DNA of 64,000 nucleotides from Flaccisagitta enflata (GCA_965153355.1 OZ231126.1:36146001-36210000), one strand, 5' to 3'; positions 24,546 to 35,706 are shown, numbered from the stretch's first letter. Translations and numbers: made by a program. The notes: generated by a model not told the origin, from the sequence alone.

Positions 24546-24992
24546 TCATTGAGTTGACGGGGTCGCTTCGTCGTCATTTCCAGCGCTCTCGTCGACGACG
24601 ACGGTGCAGCAAGCGTCGCTTTGGCAACTCTTCACGGGCTGTGGAGCCGGAATTTCGACGCAGCAAGCGGATCCTCGCTTGCGGCAAACTCGCATCATTT
24701 TGCCTGATTTGGCTTTGGAGATCTTTCCCGTTACCACCTTGGAGGCCTTCGATGATCTGCAAGGCGTCGGGTTGATGTTGGCGTGTTGACGTTGATGTGC
24801 GAGTTGATGCATGATTGCCTGCTCCATCTCGGGAGTAATGGTACCATCAAAAGGAACCATCTGGCGCGGTGTTGGGGCATGGCCATGAGAATGACCATGA
24901 GAGTGACCATGAGAATGACCATGAGAATGACCATGAGAATGACCATGAGAATGATCGTGACCATGGCCTTGATATTGATTAGGGTTATTCAT
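24546..24992 (-). CDS. His-rich / Cys-rich putative metal-binding protein (copy A)
   Basis: A 148-codon intronless frame from MNNPNQYQ. Residues 9-38 are a His-rich tract: GHGHDH and then six SHGH repeats. Residues 45-77 form a plain segment (MVPFDGTITPEMEQAIMHQL…), residues 79-107 are Lys/Arg-rich, and seven cysteines follow from residue 78 (78, 103, 110, 111, 123, 128, 129), including two CC pairs. The tail is acidic. His-rich tracts of this type bind Zn or Ni in ZIP/CDF transporters and metallochaperones, but there is no membrane segment or GTPase motif here, so metal binding is inferred from composition alone. The start is chosen because copy B shares it and diverges upstream. Copy B has one fewer SHGH unit and one S-to-A change. 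I do not recognise the family. Confidence 0.65.
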   Translation of the reverse strand: MNNPNQYQGHGHDHSHGHSHGHSHGHSHGHSHGHSHGHAPTPRQMVPFDGTITPEMEQAIMHQLAHQRQHANINPTPCRSSKASKVVTGKISKAKSGKMMRVCRKRGSACCVEIPAPQPVKSCQSDACCTVVVDESAGNDDEATPSTQ

Positions 24993-24999
24993 CTTCTTG

Positions 25000-25525
<526 letters not shown>

Positions 25526-25574
25526 TTCTGTCTATCTATCTGTCTGACTGTCTGTGTGTGTATTTGTATGTGTG

Positions 25575-25702
25575 TCGAGACCAACAGAAGGACAAACCCT
25601 CTTAAAGAGTCGCTAGTCCGTGACTAAAGAGTTGATTTTGAGGCCAACATATTGCGTATCACTGCCCCTGCCGACCCGCATGCAGTAAGAAGCATGATTG
25701 GC
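25575..25702. mobile_element. chimeric AGTCGCG-family remnant
   Basis: The left part is a minus-oriented 5' end (AAGAGTCGCTAGTCCGTGACTAAA). The right part is a plus-oriented 3' end (CTGCCCCTGCCGACCCGC…GGCCTTGTT). Two partial copies in opposite orientation are fused. Same in copy B at 42880-43013. Confidence 0.5.
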
Positions 25703-25756
25703 CTTGTTCCCTTCAAAATGGTAAAAAGTGTGGGCATCATCAAAAAAGGTAACATG

Positions 25757-25968
25757 TTCTTTTTAGTCGTGTGCTACGCGACTCTACACCCCGCTTTGTC
25801 CGTCCTTCCATCCATCCGGCCATCTGTCTGACGGTCGGTCGGTCGCGTTTTACTTTTTTATGGTTTTTATTCCTTGACCTTGCTGCTCCTGCCCAAATGC
25901 TCAAGTGACCTCAAATATGGCCCCTGACCAACCGCACGCGACTAGGGTAGCCGTGCATCCAGCCTTGT
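25757..25968 (+). mobile_element. AGTCGCG-family element, full length
   Basis: T5-AGTCGTGTGCTACGCGACT, CCATC/GGTC core, the shared middle segment, GCACGCGACTAGGGTAGCCG and CAGCCTTGTT. One stem position is mismatched, while the copy B counterpart has a different one (AGTCACG). Confidence 0.85.
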
Positions 25969-26035
25969 TGGATTATTACATGATCCGATTATGGAGGACT
26001 AACTAGGTCCCATGAGCTATGCTTCAACAAGTCAT

Positions 26036-26581
26036 CCAAGGATCGCACATGGTCAGCGATACCCGATGCCCTGCTTGGAGTGATTAGCTGAACAGGTGGC
26101 CCAAGGGCAATACGTGGTCAGCGATACCCGTTGCCCTGCTTTGCATGGTTGTAAATCGTAATGAGAGGCAGGGCAGCGGCCCCAAAGGGGACGAAGTCCT
26201 GTAGAACACAGGGGACTTTTGTTCATTCGTCCGTCCGTCCATCCGTCCACCCCCCCAGGCCCTCTCAGGCCTGAAATCTGCCCACTCAGGCCTAAAATCT
26301 GCCCTCTCAGGCCTGAAATCTGCCCTCTCAGGCCTTGAATCTGAGGGGGCAGATTTTAGGCCTGGGAGGGCAGATTTTAGGCCTGAGAGGACAGGTTGCA
26401 GGCCTGAAAGGGCAGATTTCAGGCCTGAGAGGGCAGATTTTAGGCCCGAGAGGGCAGATTTCAGGCCTGAGAGGGCCAGGGGGGGGACGAACGAACAGAC
26501 GAACAAACGAACAAACGAAAGTCCCCTGTGTTCTACAGGACTCCGTCCCCTTCGGGTCCGCTGCCCAAAAAGTGGAGTGAG
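26036..26581. mobile_element. GGGCAGCGGCCCC foldback element (left of a composite insertion)
   Basis: The outer motif GGTCAGCGATACCCG occurs twice (26051 and 26118). It is followed by the head GGGCAGCGGCCCCAAAGGGG at about 26168, a 21-bp CTCAGGCCTGAAATCTGCCC array that inverts halfway to GGGCAGATTTCAGGCCTGAG, and the mirrored tail ending GGGTCCGCTGCCC. The whole can fold on itself. Absent from copy B. Confidence 0.8.
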
Positions 26582-26585
26582 AGCA

Positions 26586-27006
26586 GGGCAGCGGCCCTAA
26601 AAGGCCAATGTCCTGTAGGACACAGGGGTGAATTTCTATATGTTCTGAGAGGGCATATTTTAGGCCTTAGTCGCAATTTTCCATGATATTCAATGGGAAT
26701 TTTTTTTTTTAATTTCTTGTCAATTTGCCCTGTTATTCAATGAGAATTTTACATTTTTCTTAGTTTTCATCAATTTTTCATGTTATTCAATGGGAAACAT
26801 ACATTTTCTTTTGCTTTTTTGTAAATTTTCCATGTTATACAATGGGAAGTTTGCATTTTGACAATTTCCCATGTTATCCTATGGGACTTTGAGGCTTGAG
26901 AAGCTTTGGGGGGGGGACGGATGGACGGATGGACGGATGTAGGGACATATGGAAATTCACCCCTGTGTCCTACAGAACATCGGCCCTTTTGGGCCGCTGC
27001 CCAAAA
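26586..27006. mobile_element. GGGCAGCGGCCCC foldback element (right of the composite)
   Basis: The head GGGCAGCGGCCCTAAAAGGCC is mirrored by GGCCCTTTTGGGCCGCTGCCC at the right end. Next to the ends, CTGTAGGACACAGGGGTGAATT and its inverse occur. The core is AT-rich with TTTTCCATGTTATTCAATGGGA repeats. It is inserted together with the neighbouring element; copy B lacks both. Confidence 0.8.
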
Positions 27007-27069
27007 AGGTAAAGCTCAACTGGGCAAGTTTGAAGTCAAAAAATTCCCGTCATCTCTATTCTATTTCTA

Positions 27070-27248
27070 ACAAGGCCGAATACAAGGCCACCAAAGTCGC
27101 GTGCGGGTGGGCAGAGGTAAGAGGGCCTGAGATAGAAAAGAACGCCCGCAACGCCGAAAAAGCAAAGTGTTCCCAAACAACCAACGGGCGTACAAACGGA
27201 CCGACAGACAGACCGATCGGAATAGCGGGTTTGGGAGTCGCGAGCTAA
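27070..27248 (-). mobile_element. AGTCGCG-family element, minus orientation
   Basis: Runs from CAAGGCCGAATAC through GTCGCGTGCGGGTGGGCAG and a (GACC)n core to GGGAGTCGCGAGC. The terminal hairpin is degraded. Counterpart in copy B at 43394-43569. Confidence 0.65.
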
Positions 27249-27255
27249 CAATTGT

Positions 27256-27385
27256 TGGCCGTGCGCACGCGACTCTTTAATTCGCTTTGACCCTGTGGTC
27301 ATTCCAAGACAGTCCTTTGGCAACTCTTTGCCCTGCGGCATTAACGGGCGGTATTTGCGTCACTGCCCCTGCCCAGGAGTTTACC
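27256..27385 (+). mobile_element. AGTCGCG-family fragment facing the previous copy
   Basis: GTGCGCACGCGACTCTTTAATTCGCTTTGACC at the left and ACTGCCCCTGCCCAGG at the right. It lies head to head with the preceding minus copy, with 8 bp between them. Confidence 0.45.
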
Positions 27386-27644
27386 CTCATGAGACTTGCC
27401 GTATCTAAATCACTCTTATTTCCGAAAACCGTCAAGATCCAAAAAGAAATAAGCAGCATGCAGTAATCACGAAATGACTAAAATGTATCTGACATCAGAA
27501 TTTAAGATTCCCCGCTGTATGGATTGAAATTCACTTAGTGTAGTCTGAGTTACTGCTTTGCATGCTAGATTAGAAACAGAGACGGATAACTAGTTAGGCA
27601 CTCCGGTAGACTGACACACAAATAGGCCGCAGTACAGAATAGTA

Positions 27645-28241
27645 CAATCTTGCTCAAATTAAGAGTCCTCGTCGTAGAAATAATCATTTATTCTTAAATA
27701 ATGATTAGTAGAACCTATTCTTTTACGATAAAAGTTTATTTTAGCATATTTTGGCAGTAATTTTTGCTTGTATAGCAACTGTTATGGTCTCTTGTAACCT
27801 TACCATTAATTTGCGTGTGACATATTTCACAACTTCTTTATCTGTTTTTGCTTTTCTGGTTTTAAGGCAAACCTTTCACTAATTTTGTTGTATAATCTAA
27901 ACGATTTGAGCAAATGAGCTCTGCTTGGTGGCAAAAGAAAGCTCTTTTAAAGCTCTTTACATTGGTCACCAATTTTCCTGGCCTTCTATGATTGATATGT
28001 ACAGGATTTACTCATATGAAAACGCTAGAATCAAAAAAAAAATTTACCTCATAGATCAAAGTGAATCATTTTATTTTTTCTGCTGTAAAATCTGAACGAA
28101 TTAAGCTACAGATCTCTACTTGGTGGCATTTGATTACATTTTTGCAGGGCTTTCTAACGGTCACCAATTTTTATATATTTTGTATGATAATTTAGCCACA
28201 ATTTAAGAAAACATGCCGGCCTCTTATTTTGAGCAAGATAG
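27645..28241. mobile_element. second TA-flanked MITE present only in copy A
   Basis: Inverted termini CAATCTTGCTCAAATTAAGAG and CTCTTATTTTGAGCAAGATAG (two mismatches in 21) are flanked by TA on both sides (27643-27644, 28242-28243). Copy B has one TA at the same point (43975-43976). The interior is AT-rich with two GGTGGCA…GGTCACCAATTTT repeats and no transposase. Confidence 0.92.
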
Positions 28242-30082
28242 TAAACAAATCGACAACCCAAAAACACAGGCAAATCGTAGTGGTGATGATACCAAAAGGT
28301 CAATGATCCTTTTATTTGGGGTATAAATTGAAAAAGATGAATGAATGTATGAAAAGATAGGTCATTGATACCTTCATAGATGCGACCCTTTGCTAAGTGA
28401 CAAGCTAAGACCCTTCTATCTAAAGAAATTCACTGTAATTGACATTACATTCTTTTGCGTGAATTTAAAGTTCGCTGATTTGAGTGACCGAGCCAAGAGT
28501 CTTCACTGTTCATATTGAAAATCAATGGTAAACATACAAAGTCAGTTCTATTGTTCTTCCGTTGCATCTTTTTTATAATTTCATTAAAAACAAAACAAAA
28601 AGAAATTTATCGATTTTCGGTGCCGTCACGTCATTCCCAACATTTCCTCTCTCTGAAAATCAATAATTAACTACATCTAGAATTTCTATTTCTTTTCCAT
28701 TTCTTCCATTCCTTCTAAGCGTCTCTTCCACACGACTAGAGCGATAAAAAGACACGAGAGAAACAAAACAAGTTTGAGATCGATTGCCGTCGCAATCAAG
28801 TCAAAGCAAAATCTGGCAATCCCAAAAAAGGATGTCGCTTCAATTTTTTTTTACTCCGACATTCCCAAAAAGGGAGGTGGTTCCCATTTCATTCCGGCAT
28901 TCCCAAAAAAGGACAAATTTTCCATTCTATTCCATGATCTTCCATGGCGCCCATTTCATAATCTACAAACATCAATCCATTATCGTACATTACAGTTACA
29001 CCCCGCTTTGATGGATACAAGAGAAATGGAAATCCATTAACAATGGATAAAAGATCATAACTTTTCCGTGTCATCTGATTTTGTTTTCGTATTGGTAAAG
29101 ACATGAACTTGAACCCATTAAACACAAGCAAAGTCTAATAATGCCTGGACATCCGTCATTGAGAGGTATAACTGTAGGTCATAATTAACTACATCGGCGC
29201 CAAGATGCCGAACTGATCTCCGACATTCCCGAAAAAAAGGGAAAGCAAAAGCGCATATAGAGAGAAAGCGAGTCATATGATAGGATTAAAGGGAATCAAA
29301 TGGACGTAAAAAAATGGAGATACTTGCACAGAAATCAACGCCTCCGCCATCTGTTCGGATTACGTCATCCTTTCAAGAGGTGCACATCTTAGTGATCGAA
29401 GATGACTCGATGCCACACTGTGATTGTGACAATATGTTATTACGATAATGATAATTTCAAAGAGAAAGTATTGAGCGGATTCAGCTGCCACTGCCAACCG
29501 TTGGGACATCTTTCACTTCTACACCGCAAACAAAACAGTACACAATTAAGGGAAAAGGCTACAACGTGAAGTATGAGCAACAATTGTTTCTGATTCCATT
29601 TGATTCGTACTTGATTATCGAGTCATGTTTGAGTCATCATTCGTCGAGAATTGCGCACAATGATTTGGTCATCTTTCAAGAGGCGTATCAACGTCAAAAA
29701 CGTGTACAATGTTCCATCTACCAAAACCTTCCGTTTCTAAAGGCCTCCACATATTTGCAATACTCAAATGGCTTGGAAGTCAGTGAATTTAGAACGCGAA
29801 TTTTTTTTCTTCAAGTTTGACCAGTATTTGGCTTTTTTGAAGCCTTGTCTCGAAAGTTGATTAGTTTTATAAAATCACCGTGATCAAAGCCAAACAAAAA
29901 AGTTCGGGTTCTAGGCCCACTGGAAAATGTCTTTAAAAAAACCCGCATCCAACAAACAGTCTCATCTTCCCACGAGTTACGTACATCTGAGTCAAAGTTG
30001 TTTTTTTTTCTTTCCGTCATCCATCAATGAAATCCTTGTTATTGCGCTGGCTCGCCGCCTCCGCGCCTCTTTCCTCTCACCT
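28242..30082. other. conserved intergenic region downstream of the RNA-binding gene
   Basis: Closely matched in copy B (43977-45804). It contains four spaced CATTCCCaAAAAA motifs (about 28817, 28858, 28898, 29221). The frames at 28774-29040 and 29566-29820 are not supported: the second carries an in-frame stop in copy B. Confidence 0.45.
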
Positions 30083-31162
30083 CTAATAGTCTCGATCTCT
30101 TCCTCTTCCTCTTCCGCCGCCTCCTCTGCCGCCTCCTCTGTCCGATCTTTCCTCGCCATAATCGAGCACGACGTCTCGACCTCCGATGGCGGTGCCGCTC
30201 ATCGAGTTGAAGGCGTTCATGGCGTCGTCGGGCGTCTCAAACTCCACGTAGCCGAAACCTTTGATTCTGCCATCGAATCTGAGCGGAAGTCGGGCCTGTT
30301 TGGCGCCGAACGCGGATCTCAGCGAATCCTCGTCGATGGAAAAAGGCAAATTGCCCACGAAAAGGGTTCTGGTGACCCCTTCCAAATCCTTTCGCGTCAC
30401 GTAGCTGTTGCCACCACCTCGGCCTCGACCACCTCCGCGACCACCACGGCTGCCGGAGCGGGAACGATCGGCGCTACCAAAGCCACCACCACCGCCGCCT
30501 CCTCTTCCTCTTCCTCCTCCTCCTCCTCCCGCACCATCTCTCTCCTCGTTGTAATCGAGAATGAGATCGCGGCCTTTGACGCTGGTGCCATTCATGTTAT
30601 TGAATGCATCAGATGCCTCATCGGGAGTGTTGAATTCCATGTAACCTGTACATGAATATTTGAAATATGATTCAACAAAGTCAAAAGAAATAATGAAATG
30701 GAATGTTACCATCATGAACCCCTGTCACCTACCATTGACAATCTATCATCAGCAATGTCTCTGCGCATTTCTCTCTCTTACAAGAAAACATCAGAGTAGG
30801 TCAGCACACGGGCCCTCTGGATCATTCAGCTGACCGACCGGCCCACCGACTGACAGAGCCTCTGTTAGACATGCTTGGATGATGCACATCGCACTTTCAC
30901 GTAAGGGTTTGGTAAATTAACACCAAAATTCACTCAGTAAGGTTTCTTCGCACTCACCGAAGCCCTTGAGCCTGCCATCTTCCCAGACCGGGAGTCGGGC
31001 GGATTGGCAGCCGAAAGCGGAAATCAGTTCTTCCTCCTCGATGGTCCAAGGCAAGTTCTTGACAAAGAGAGTTCTAGTGATCCCTTCCAAATCCAATCTG
31101 GGTTCGCGATCGTAACCACCGCGACCACGCCCACGTCCACGTCCGCGTCCGCGATCACCCAT
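30083..31162 (-). CDS. two-RRM, RGG-rich RNA-binding protein, two coding exons (copy A)
   Basis: Coding exons are 30958-31162 and 30083-30645 on the minus strand. The 312-bp intron has donor GTGAGTG and acceptor TGTACAG, and joining in phase 1 restores KGFG|YMEF. The product is 255 residues: an N-terminal RG repeat (3-16), RRM1 with RNP2 LFVKNL (32-37) and RNP1 KGFGYMEF (66-73), a Gly/Arg linker (106-148), RRM2 with RNP2 LFVGNL (163-168) and RNP1 KGFGYVEF (197-204), and an RGG tail ending RDRDY. The intron interrupts RNP1 of RRM1. The two RRMs share a DLEG(I/V)TRTLFV lead-in, so one copied the other. This layout resembles nucleolin/Nsr1/Gar2-type proteins of ribosome biogenesis, but without an acidic N-terminus; other glycine-rich RRM proteins are possible. 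A further acceptor (TTTGCCTTTGCAG, ending 31213) and donor (AAAG|GTTAGTG, 31423) suggest a 5'-UTR intron. Confidence 0.9.
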
Positions 31163-31423
31163 TATGTGGTTGGTTTGTTTGAGCTGGAGACGCTTCGTGC
31201 GATTGTCGATCTCTGCAAAGGCAAAGAGGCTGTTTAGCATTGGGCCGGATTCATGACAGGCAGAGACGCTTCAAAGGTGATTTGGGGCATTTAAGGCAAT
31301 TTAACTAATGTCCAATATGTGCTTTTTACAGATGTAGGAACCCACCAATCTATGGGCAAACCGACCAAGTGTAAGAGTGGATAATGAGTCGGTTGATAGA
31401 CTCAAGTATCCTGTGGCACTAAC

Positions 31424-32327
31424 CTTTTGATCAAGAAGATCCTTTTAGGTTGAAATGTTCCGAACGCCGGGCTTCGATGTTTTGATCTCAATCTGAATTT
31501 TCTGAATAAGTTTTCTCGAGAAGTTTCTCTTTTTTCTCTTTTTTTTTTTTTCTCAAATAAACTGCAAGTATCTGTAATTAGAATAATTCTCCGATATAGT
31601 AATTCGGTAAAATTACATGGAACATAGCATGGTCAAGTAATTGTGCAGGTGAAAACAAAATTTGACATATACGATAGAAATTCACGCTAATTTTTTAGAA
31701 AAACAACGAAGATAAACTTAACTCAGTGCATAACATTGATATCAATGAAAAGTTGCCGCTATCTCGGGACACAAATTCTTGATTTTTGTTTCATTTTCTG
31801 CTAAAATGTCACCTACAATTATGATTTTATGAGATTTATATCATCAATCTCCTTCCTAACAATAATGCATTGCAATGATTTCATAACAACCGTATCAGCG
31901 AGTCGAATATTGTCAACATTTACACAATGACTTAATACGAATCAGTAACAACGCACAGGTACATTCAAAATACAATGAGACGATATCAAAGGTTTTCATC
32001 AAAAATGAATTCAACGGCAATAGGAAAAATATAAGCTGGTATAAAAAAAACAGGTTCTAGCTATAACTATGAAAGTGAAAAGGGGCACTTGAATAATGAG
32101 TTTTCGCTAAAGACCTACAAGCTCAATATTGAGATATCAACGTTATCAAACCCTACTTGGGGAAAATGTAAATGTACAGTCAAAAGGGCATGTCTGTTTT
32201 TCAAAGCATCTAGCCGGATGAAAATCGGCGACTTGTTCCAAAAATCAAAAATGTAAAATCAAAAATTTTGTGCATGAAAGGTCAATACGTGGATTTTAAA
32301 TCAGACTCGCTTGAAAGACACACAATA
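31424..32327. other. conserved region upstream of the RNA-binding gene
   Basis: AT-rich and closely matched in copies B and C (about 47150-48047 and 58676-59573). It probably holds the promoter; no core element can be assigned. Confidence 0.4.
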
Positions 32328-32474
32328 AACAAGGCCGGATACACGGCTACCCCAGTCGCGTGCGGGTGGGCAAAGACCTCAAAACCCCAAAAAAGTCAAG
32401 TGTGACAGACGGACCGACGGACGGACCAACAGACGGACCGACAAAGTGGAGTGTAGAGTCGCGTAGCACGCGAC
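32328..32474 (-). mobile_element. AGTCGCG-family element upstream of the RNA-binding gene (copy A)
   Basis: CAAGGCCGGATACACGGCTA…GTCGCGTGCGGG at one end, GTAGAGTCGCGTAGCACGCGAC at the other. It lacks about 50 bp (GGGGCTGTATTTGAGGTCAC…) present in copies B and C. Confidence 0.8.
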
Positions 32475-32739
32475 ATTTGGAAGAAAGGCTGTAAAGCCTT
32501 TGCCCCACGCTGGTAAAGATGAACAAAATTGAAAACGATACTACTAACTTGGTTAGGAAAATGAAGCATAATGTAAATCAAATTCAACGATGCAAACATA
32601 CTGACCAGTGACCACCAATGAGTTACAGAGTTCTGTGCAAACAACAAAATTGTAAAAGTAATTTGTTGTAAAAGGTCTGGGAAGTGCGGCCCACTACTCA
32701 ATTGTCAGTTTAAAATAATTCATAAACTTGTTGGTTTTT

Positions 32740-35211
32740 TGCGTCCTAATCCACTGACACTAACCACTACTCTTTACTAACTCAATTTTCGCATCAAAAG
32801 AACATTTTTTCTGCCTACTCAACACTCATTCCCACCTGTTCTATCAACTCTATCATTTTTCTACTTTCTCATCCCTCATTTCCACTTAATCCACTAACAC
32901 CTTTACCACCATCTTGATTGTTACTTCCACCTACCCACACTAGCACCTCTTTACGACTACTCGTTAACTCAACAATTTTACCATTATCTCAACTCTTGTT
33001 CTTCAATCTTCATACTCCACCAACTCTGTAACCCACACATACTGACCTATTCCACCATCTCAGCATTTACACCAGCACCTCAAGTCCTCAACACTTATCA
33101 ACACTAAGTCTATCCTCCCACCAACTCATTGTTCGTCTGCAACCATCTTTTTACTTTTCAGTCTCCTACATGTTATCAACACCTACAGCACAATCACCAC
33201 ACTTGTCGGCACCTGCCCTATAAACTCAGTTTTTTTACCACAATCGTAATGCTCTTAGCCTTTTATTCCACTAGCTAAACCTTCTTATCACCGTCTCAAC
33301 ACATATTTCCACCAACTTATCTGTTTGGCAACAATCGTATTCCAGCACTCCGCCGATATACCAAATTCATCACCATCTTAACACTTGTTTCCATCTACTC
33401 CACCAACTTTACTCTAATACCACCATCCAAAAACTTTTTTCCACTCACTACATCAAATCAACTCATTTTTCACTGCCCATCTACTTCAACATCTACACCA
33501 ACTTCTCAGGATTTATGTTCTCCTTCTCCAAAAACTAAACACTCACACTACCATTTAACACTTTTTGCAACCTACTCCATCAACTGTTTCACCAAACTGT
33601 TTTTCCAGGCTCCTCACTATCATCTCGACACTTATCACTTGTACCACCAACCTAATATTTCAGTGCACCAACCTCACCAACTAAACTTTCTCGCCACAGG
33701 CTTATTCCACTTCTCCACAATTCAACACTATTATCATCAACTCATAATTTCCTTTCACCTACTCCACCTACTGAACTGATTGACCATAAACTTTTTCTGC
33801 TTTAACACAAAGTCAATAATTTCAATATCACATCACCTACTTCTTTCTATTCCATCAACTCAACTGCCTCACCACAATCCTCTCTACACTTAAACACATT
33901 TACCACCATCTCAACACTTACTCATACTCAACCAACTCAACTGTTTTACCACAATCTTATTCCATTAACCACTAATTCAGCACTTTCACCACCATATTAC
34001 TTAGCTCAACCTACTCCAACTCAACTATTTTGCCATAATTCCTTCAAAAACTTAACACTTTCACGACCATCTCAACACTCACTTCCATATCTCAACTGTT
34101 TCACCACAATCTCTTCCACAACTCAACACTAAAACCACCATCACAACACTTCCTTCCACCTGCTCCATTGACTCAACGTTTTTGCCACCTTATCTTCCAC
34201 AACTCAACACTTATACCACCATCGCAACACTTTATTCCACCCACTTTACCAACTCAACTGTTTTGCAACAACCTCTTCCACAACTCAACACTTTCACCAC
34301 CAATTCAACACTTGCTTCCACCGACTCCACCAATTCAGCTGTTTGACCAAAATCTCCTCCACAACTCTAACACTTCACCACCATCTCAACACTTACTTCC
34401 ACCTACTCCGCGTAATCAACTGTCTCGCCACAATGGCCTCCACAACTCAACTGTTGCACCACCATCTCAACCTTTACTTCCACTTACTTCACCAACTCAA
34501 CTGTTTTGCCACAATCTCCTCCACAACTCAACACTTTCACCACCATCTCAACACTTACTTCCACCTACTCCACGTACTCAACCAATTCAACTTTTTAGCC
34601 ACAATCTCCTCCACAACTCAACACTTTCACCACCATCTCAACACTTACTTCCACCTACTCCACCAATTCAGCTTTTTAGCCACAATCTCCTCCACAACTC
34701 AACACTTTCACCACCATCTCAACACTTACTTCCACCTACTCCACGTAATCAACTGTCTCGCCACAATGGCCTCCACAACTCAACTTATGCACCACCATCT
34801 CAACCTTTACTTCCACTTACTTCACAAACTCAACTGTTTTACCACAATCTCCTCCACAACACAACACTTTCACCACCATCTCAACCTTCACTTCCATCTA
34901 CTCCACCAATTCAACTTTTTAGCCACAATCTCCTCCGCAACTCAACATTTTCACCACCATCTCAACACTTACTTCCACCTACTCCACGTAATCAACTGTC
35001 TCACCACAATGGCCTCCACAACTCAACTGTTGCACCACCATCTCAACCTTTACTTCCACTTACTTCACCAACTCAACTGTTTTGCCACAATCTCCTCCAC
35101 AACACAACACTTTCACCACCATCTCAACCTTCACTTCCATCTACTCCACCAATTCAGCATTTAGCCACAATCTCCTCCACAACTCAACACATTCACCACC
35201 ATCTCAACACT
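32740..35211. repeat. 81-bp satellite array, copy A
   Basis: Degenerate CAACACTT/CCACC/ACTCAAC sequence from about 32740 becomes a regular 81-bp tandem array from about 34160 to the contig end. Each unit contains CCACAATCTCCTCCACAACT, CACCACCATCTCAACACTTA and CTTCCACCTACTCCACCAAT. The plus strand is almost free of G. Because 81 is divisible by three and the unit lacks stops, frames up to 368 codons with a 27-residue period appear in more than one frame. I treat them as non-coding. Confidence 0.92.
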
Positions 35212-35221
35212 NNNNNNNNNN
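35212..35221. other. assembly gap of 10 N
   Basis: A fixed-length gap. The left side ends inside the satellite; the right side begins inside sequence homologous to about 18590. Confidence 0.99.
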
Positions 35222-35276
35222 CTTGGATGACTTGTTCTTGCTCACATTCTCCGCCACTGTCCTTGTTTCTGTGACC

Positions 35277-35277
<1 letters not shown>

Positions 35278-35321
<44 letters not shown>

Positions 35322-35505
35322 AATCTCATTTGGTTCGGCGCCGATCGCACGCACGCTCCCAGCCAAGGCTCTCACACGCGACGCCGCATGAGCGAGGAGT
35401 TGCCTGAAGCGACGCCGGTCTTCTGGCGAGCGCGCGCTTCGTTAATACGTCGACGTTTGAAGAAGTTGGTCTAATCAACGCCATTGAGGCGCTTTAGCCG
35501 AAACA
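35278..35505. other. (CT)n plus conserved GC-rich segment (copy B)
   Basis: Counterpart of 18665-18910. Confidence 0.4.
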
Positions 35506-35706
35506 CAAGAAAGAATCAAAAAATGAAAAAAAGAAGGGGGGGAGGGGAGGAAATGACGGGATAGGAAGAAACATCAAGAGACTGATTTGATAGATTTTCA
35601 ATAAATAGTCATGTACTATGTCATTATTTTCGGGAACAATTAAGAATAGGTTCATAAGGTGAGTAACTAGTCTGTGCCAAGTTATTTATCTGGAGTGCAC
35701 AAACAG

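Noticed and set aside
24431-24775. Arg-rich plus-strand frame
   Set aside because: It is the antisense shadow of the His/Cys-rich gene.
24546-24992. Zinc transporter (ZIP or CDF) identity for the His-rich gene
   Set aside because: The His tract is similar, but there is no transmembrane segment and the length is far too short.
28774-29040. 88-codon plus frame conserved in copy B
   Set aside because: Conservation is no higher than in flanking DNA and the sequence is dominated by repeated CATTCCCAAAAA motifs.
29566-29820. 84-codon plus frame downstream of the RNA-binding gene
   Set aside because: Copy B has an in-frame stop (CTTTTAAGAGG for CTTTCAAGAGG) and a 3' frameshift, so it is not conserved as coding.
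29927-30655. 242-codon plus frame
   Set aside because: Antisense shadow of the RNA-binding gene exon; it runs through the splice acceptor.
34168-35274. Long plus-strand frame (368 codons) with a 27-residue repeat
   Set aside because: The 81-bp satellite unit is stop-free in more than one frame, the degenerate parts carry stops, the frame crosses the N gap, and unit changes do not favour synonymous sites.
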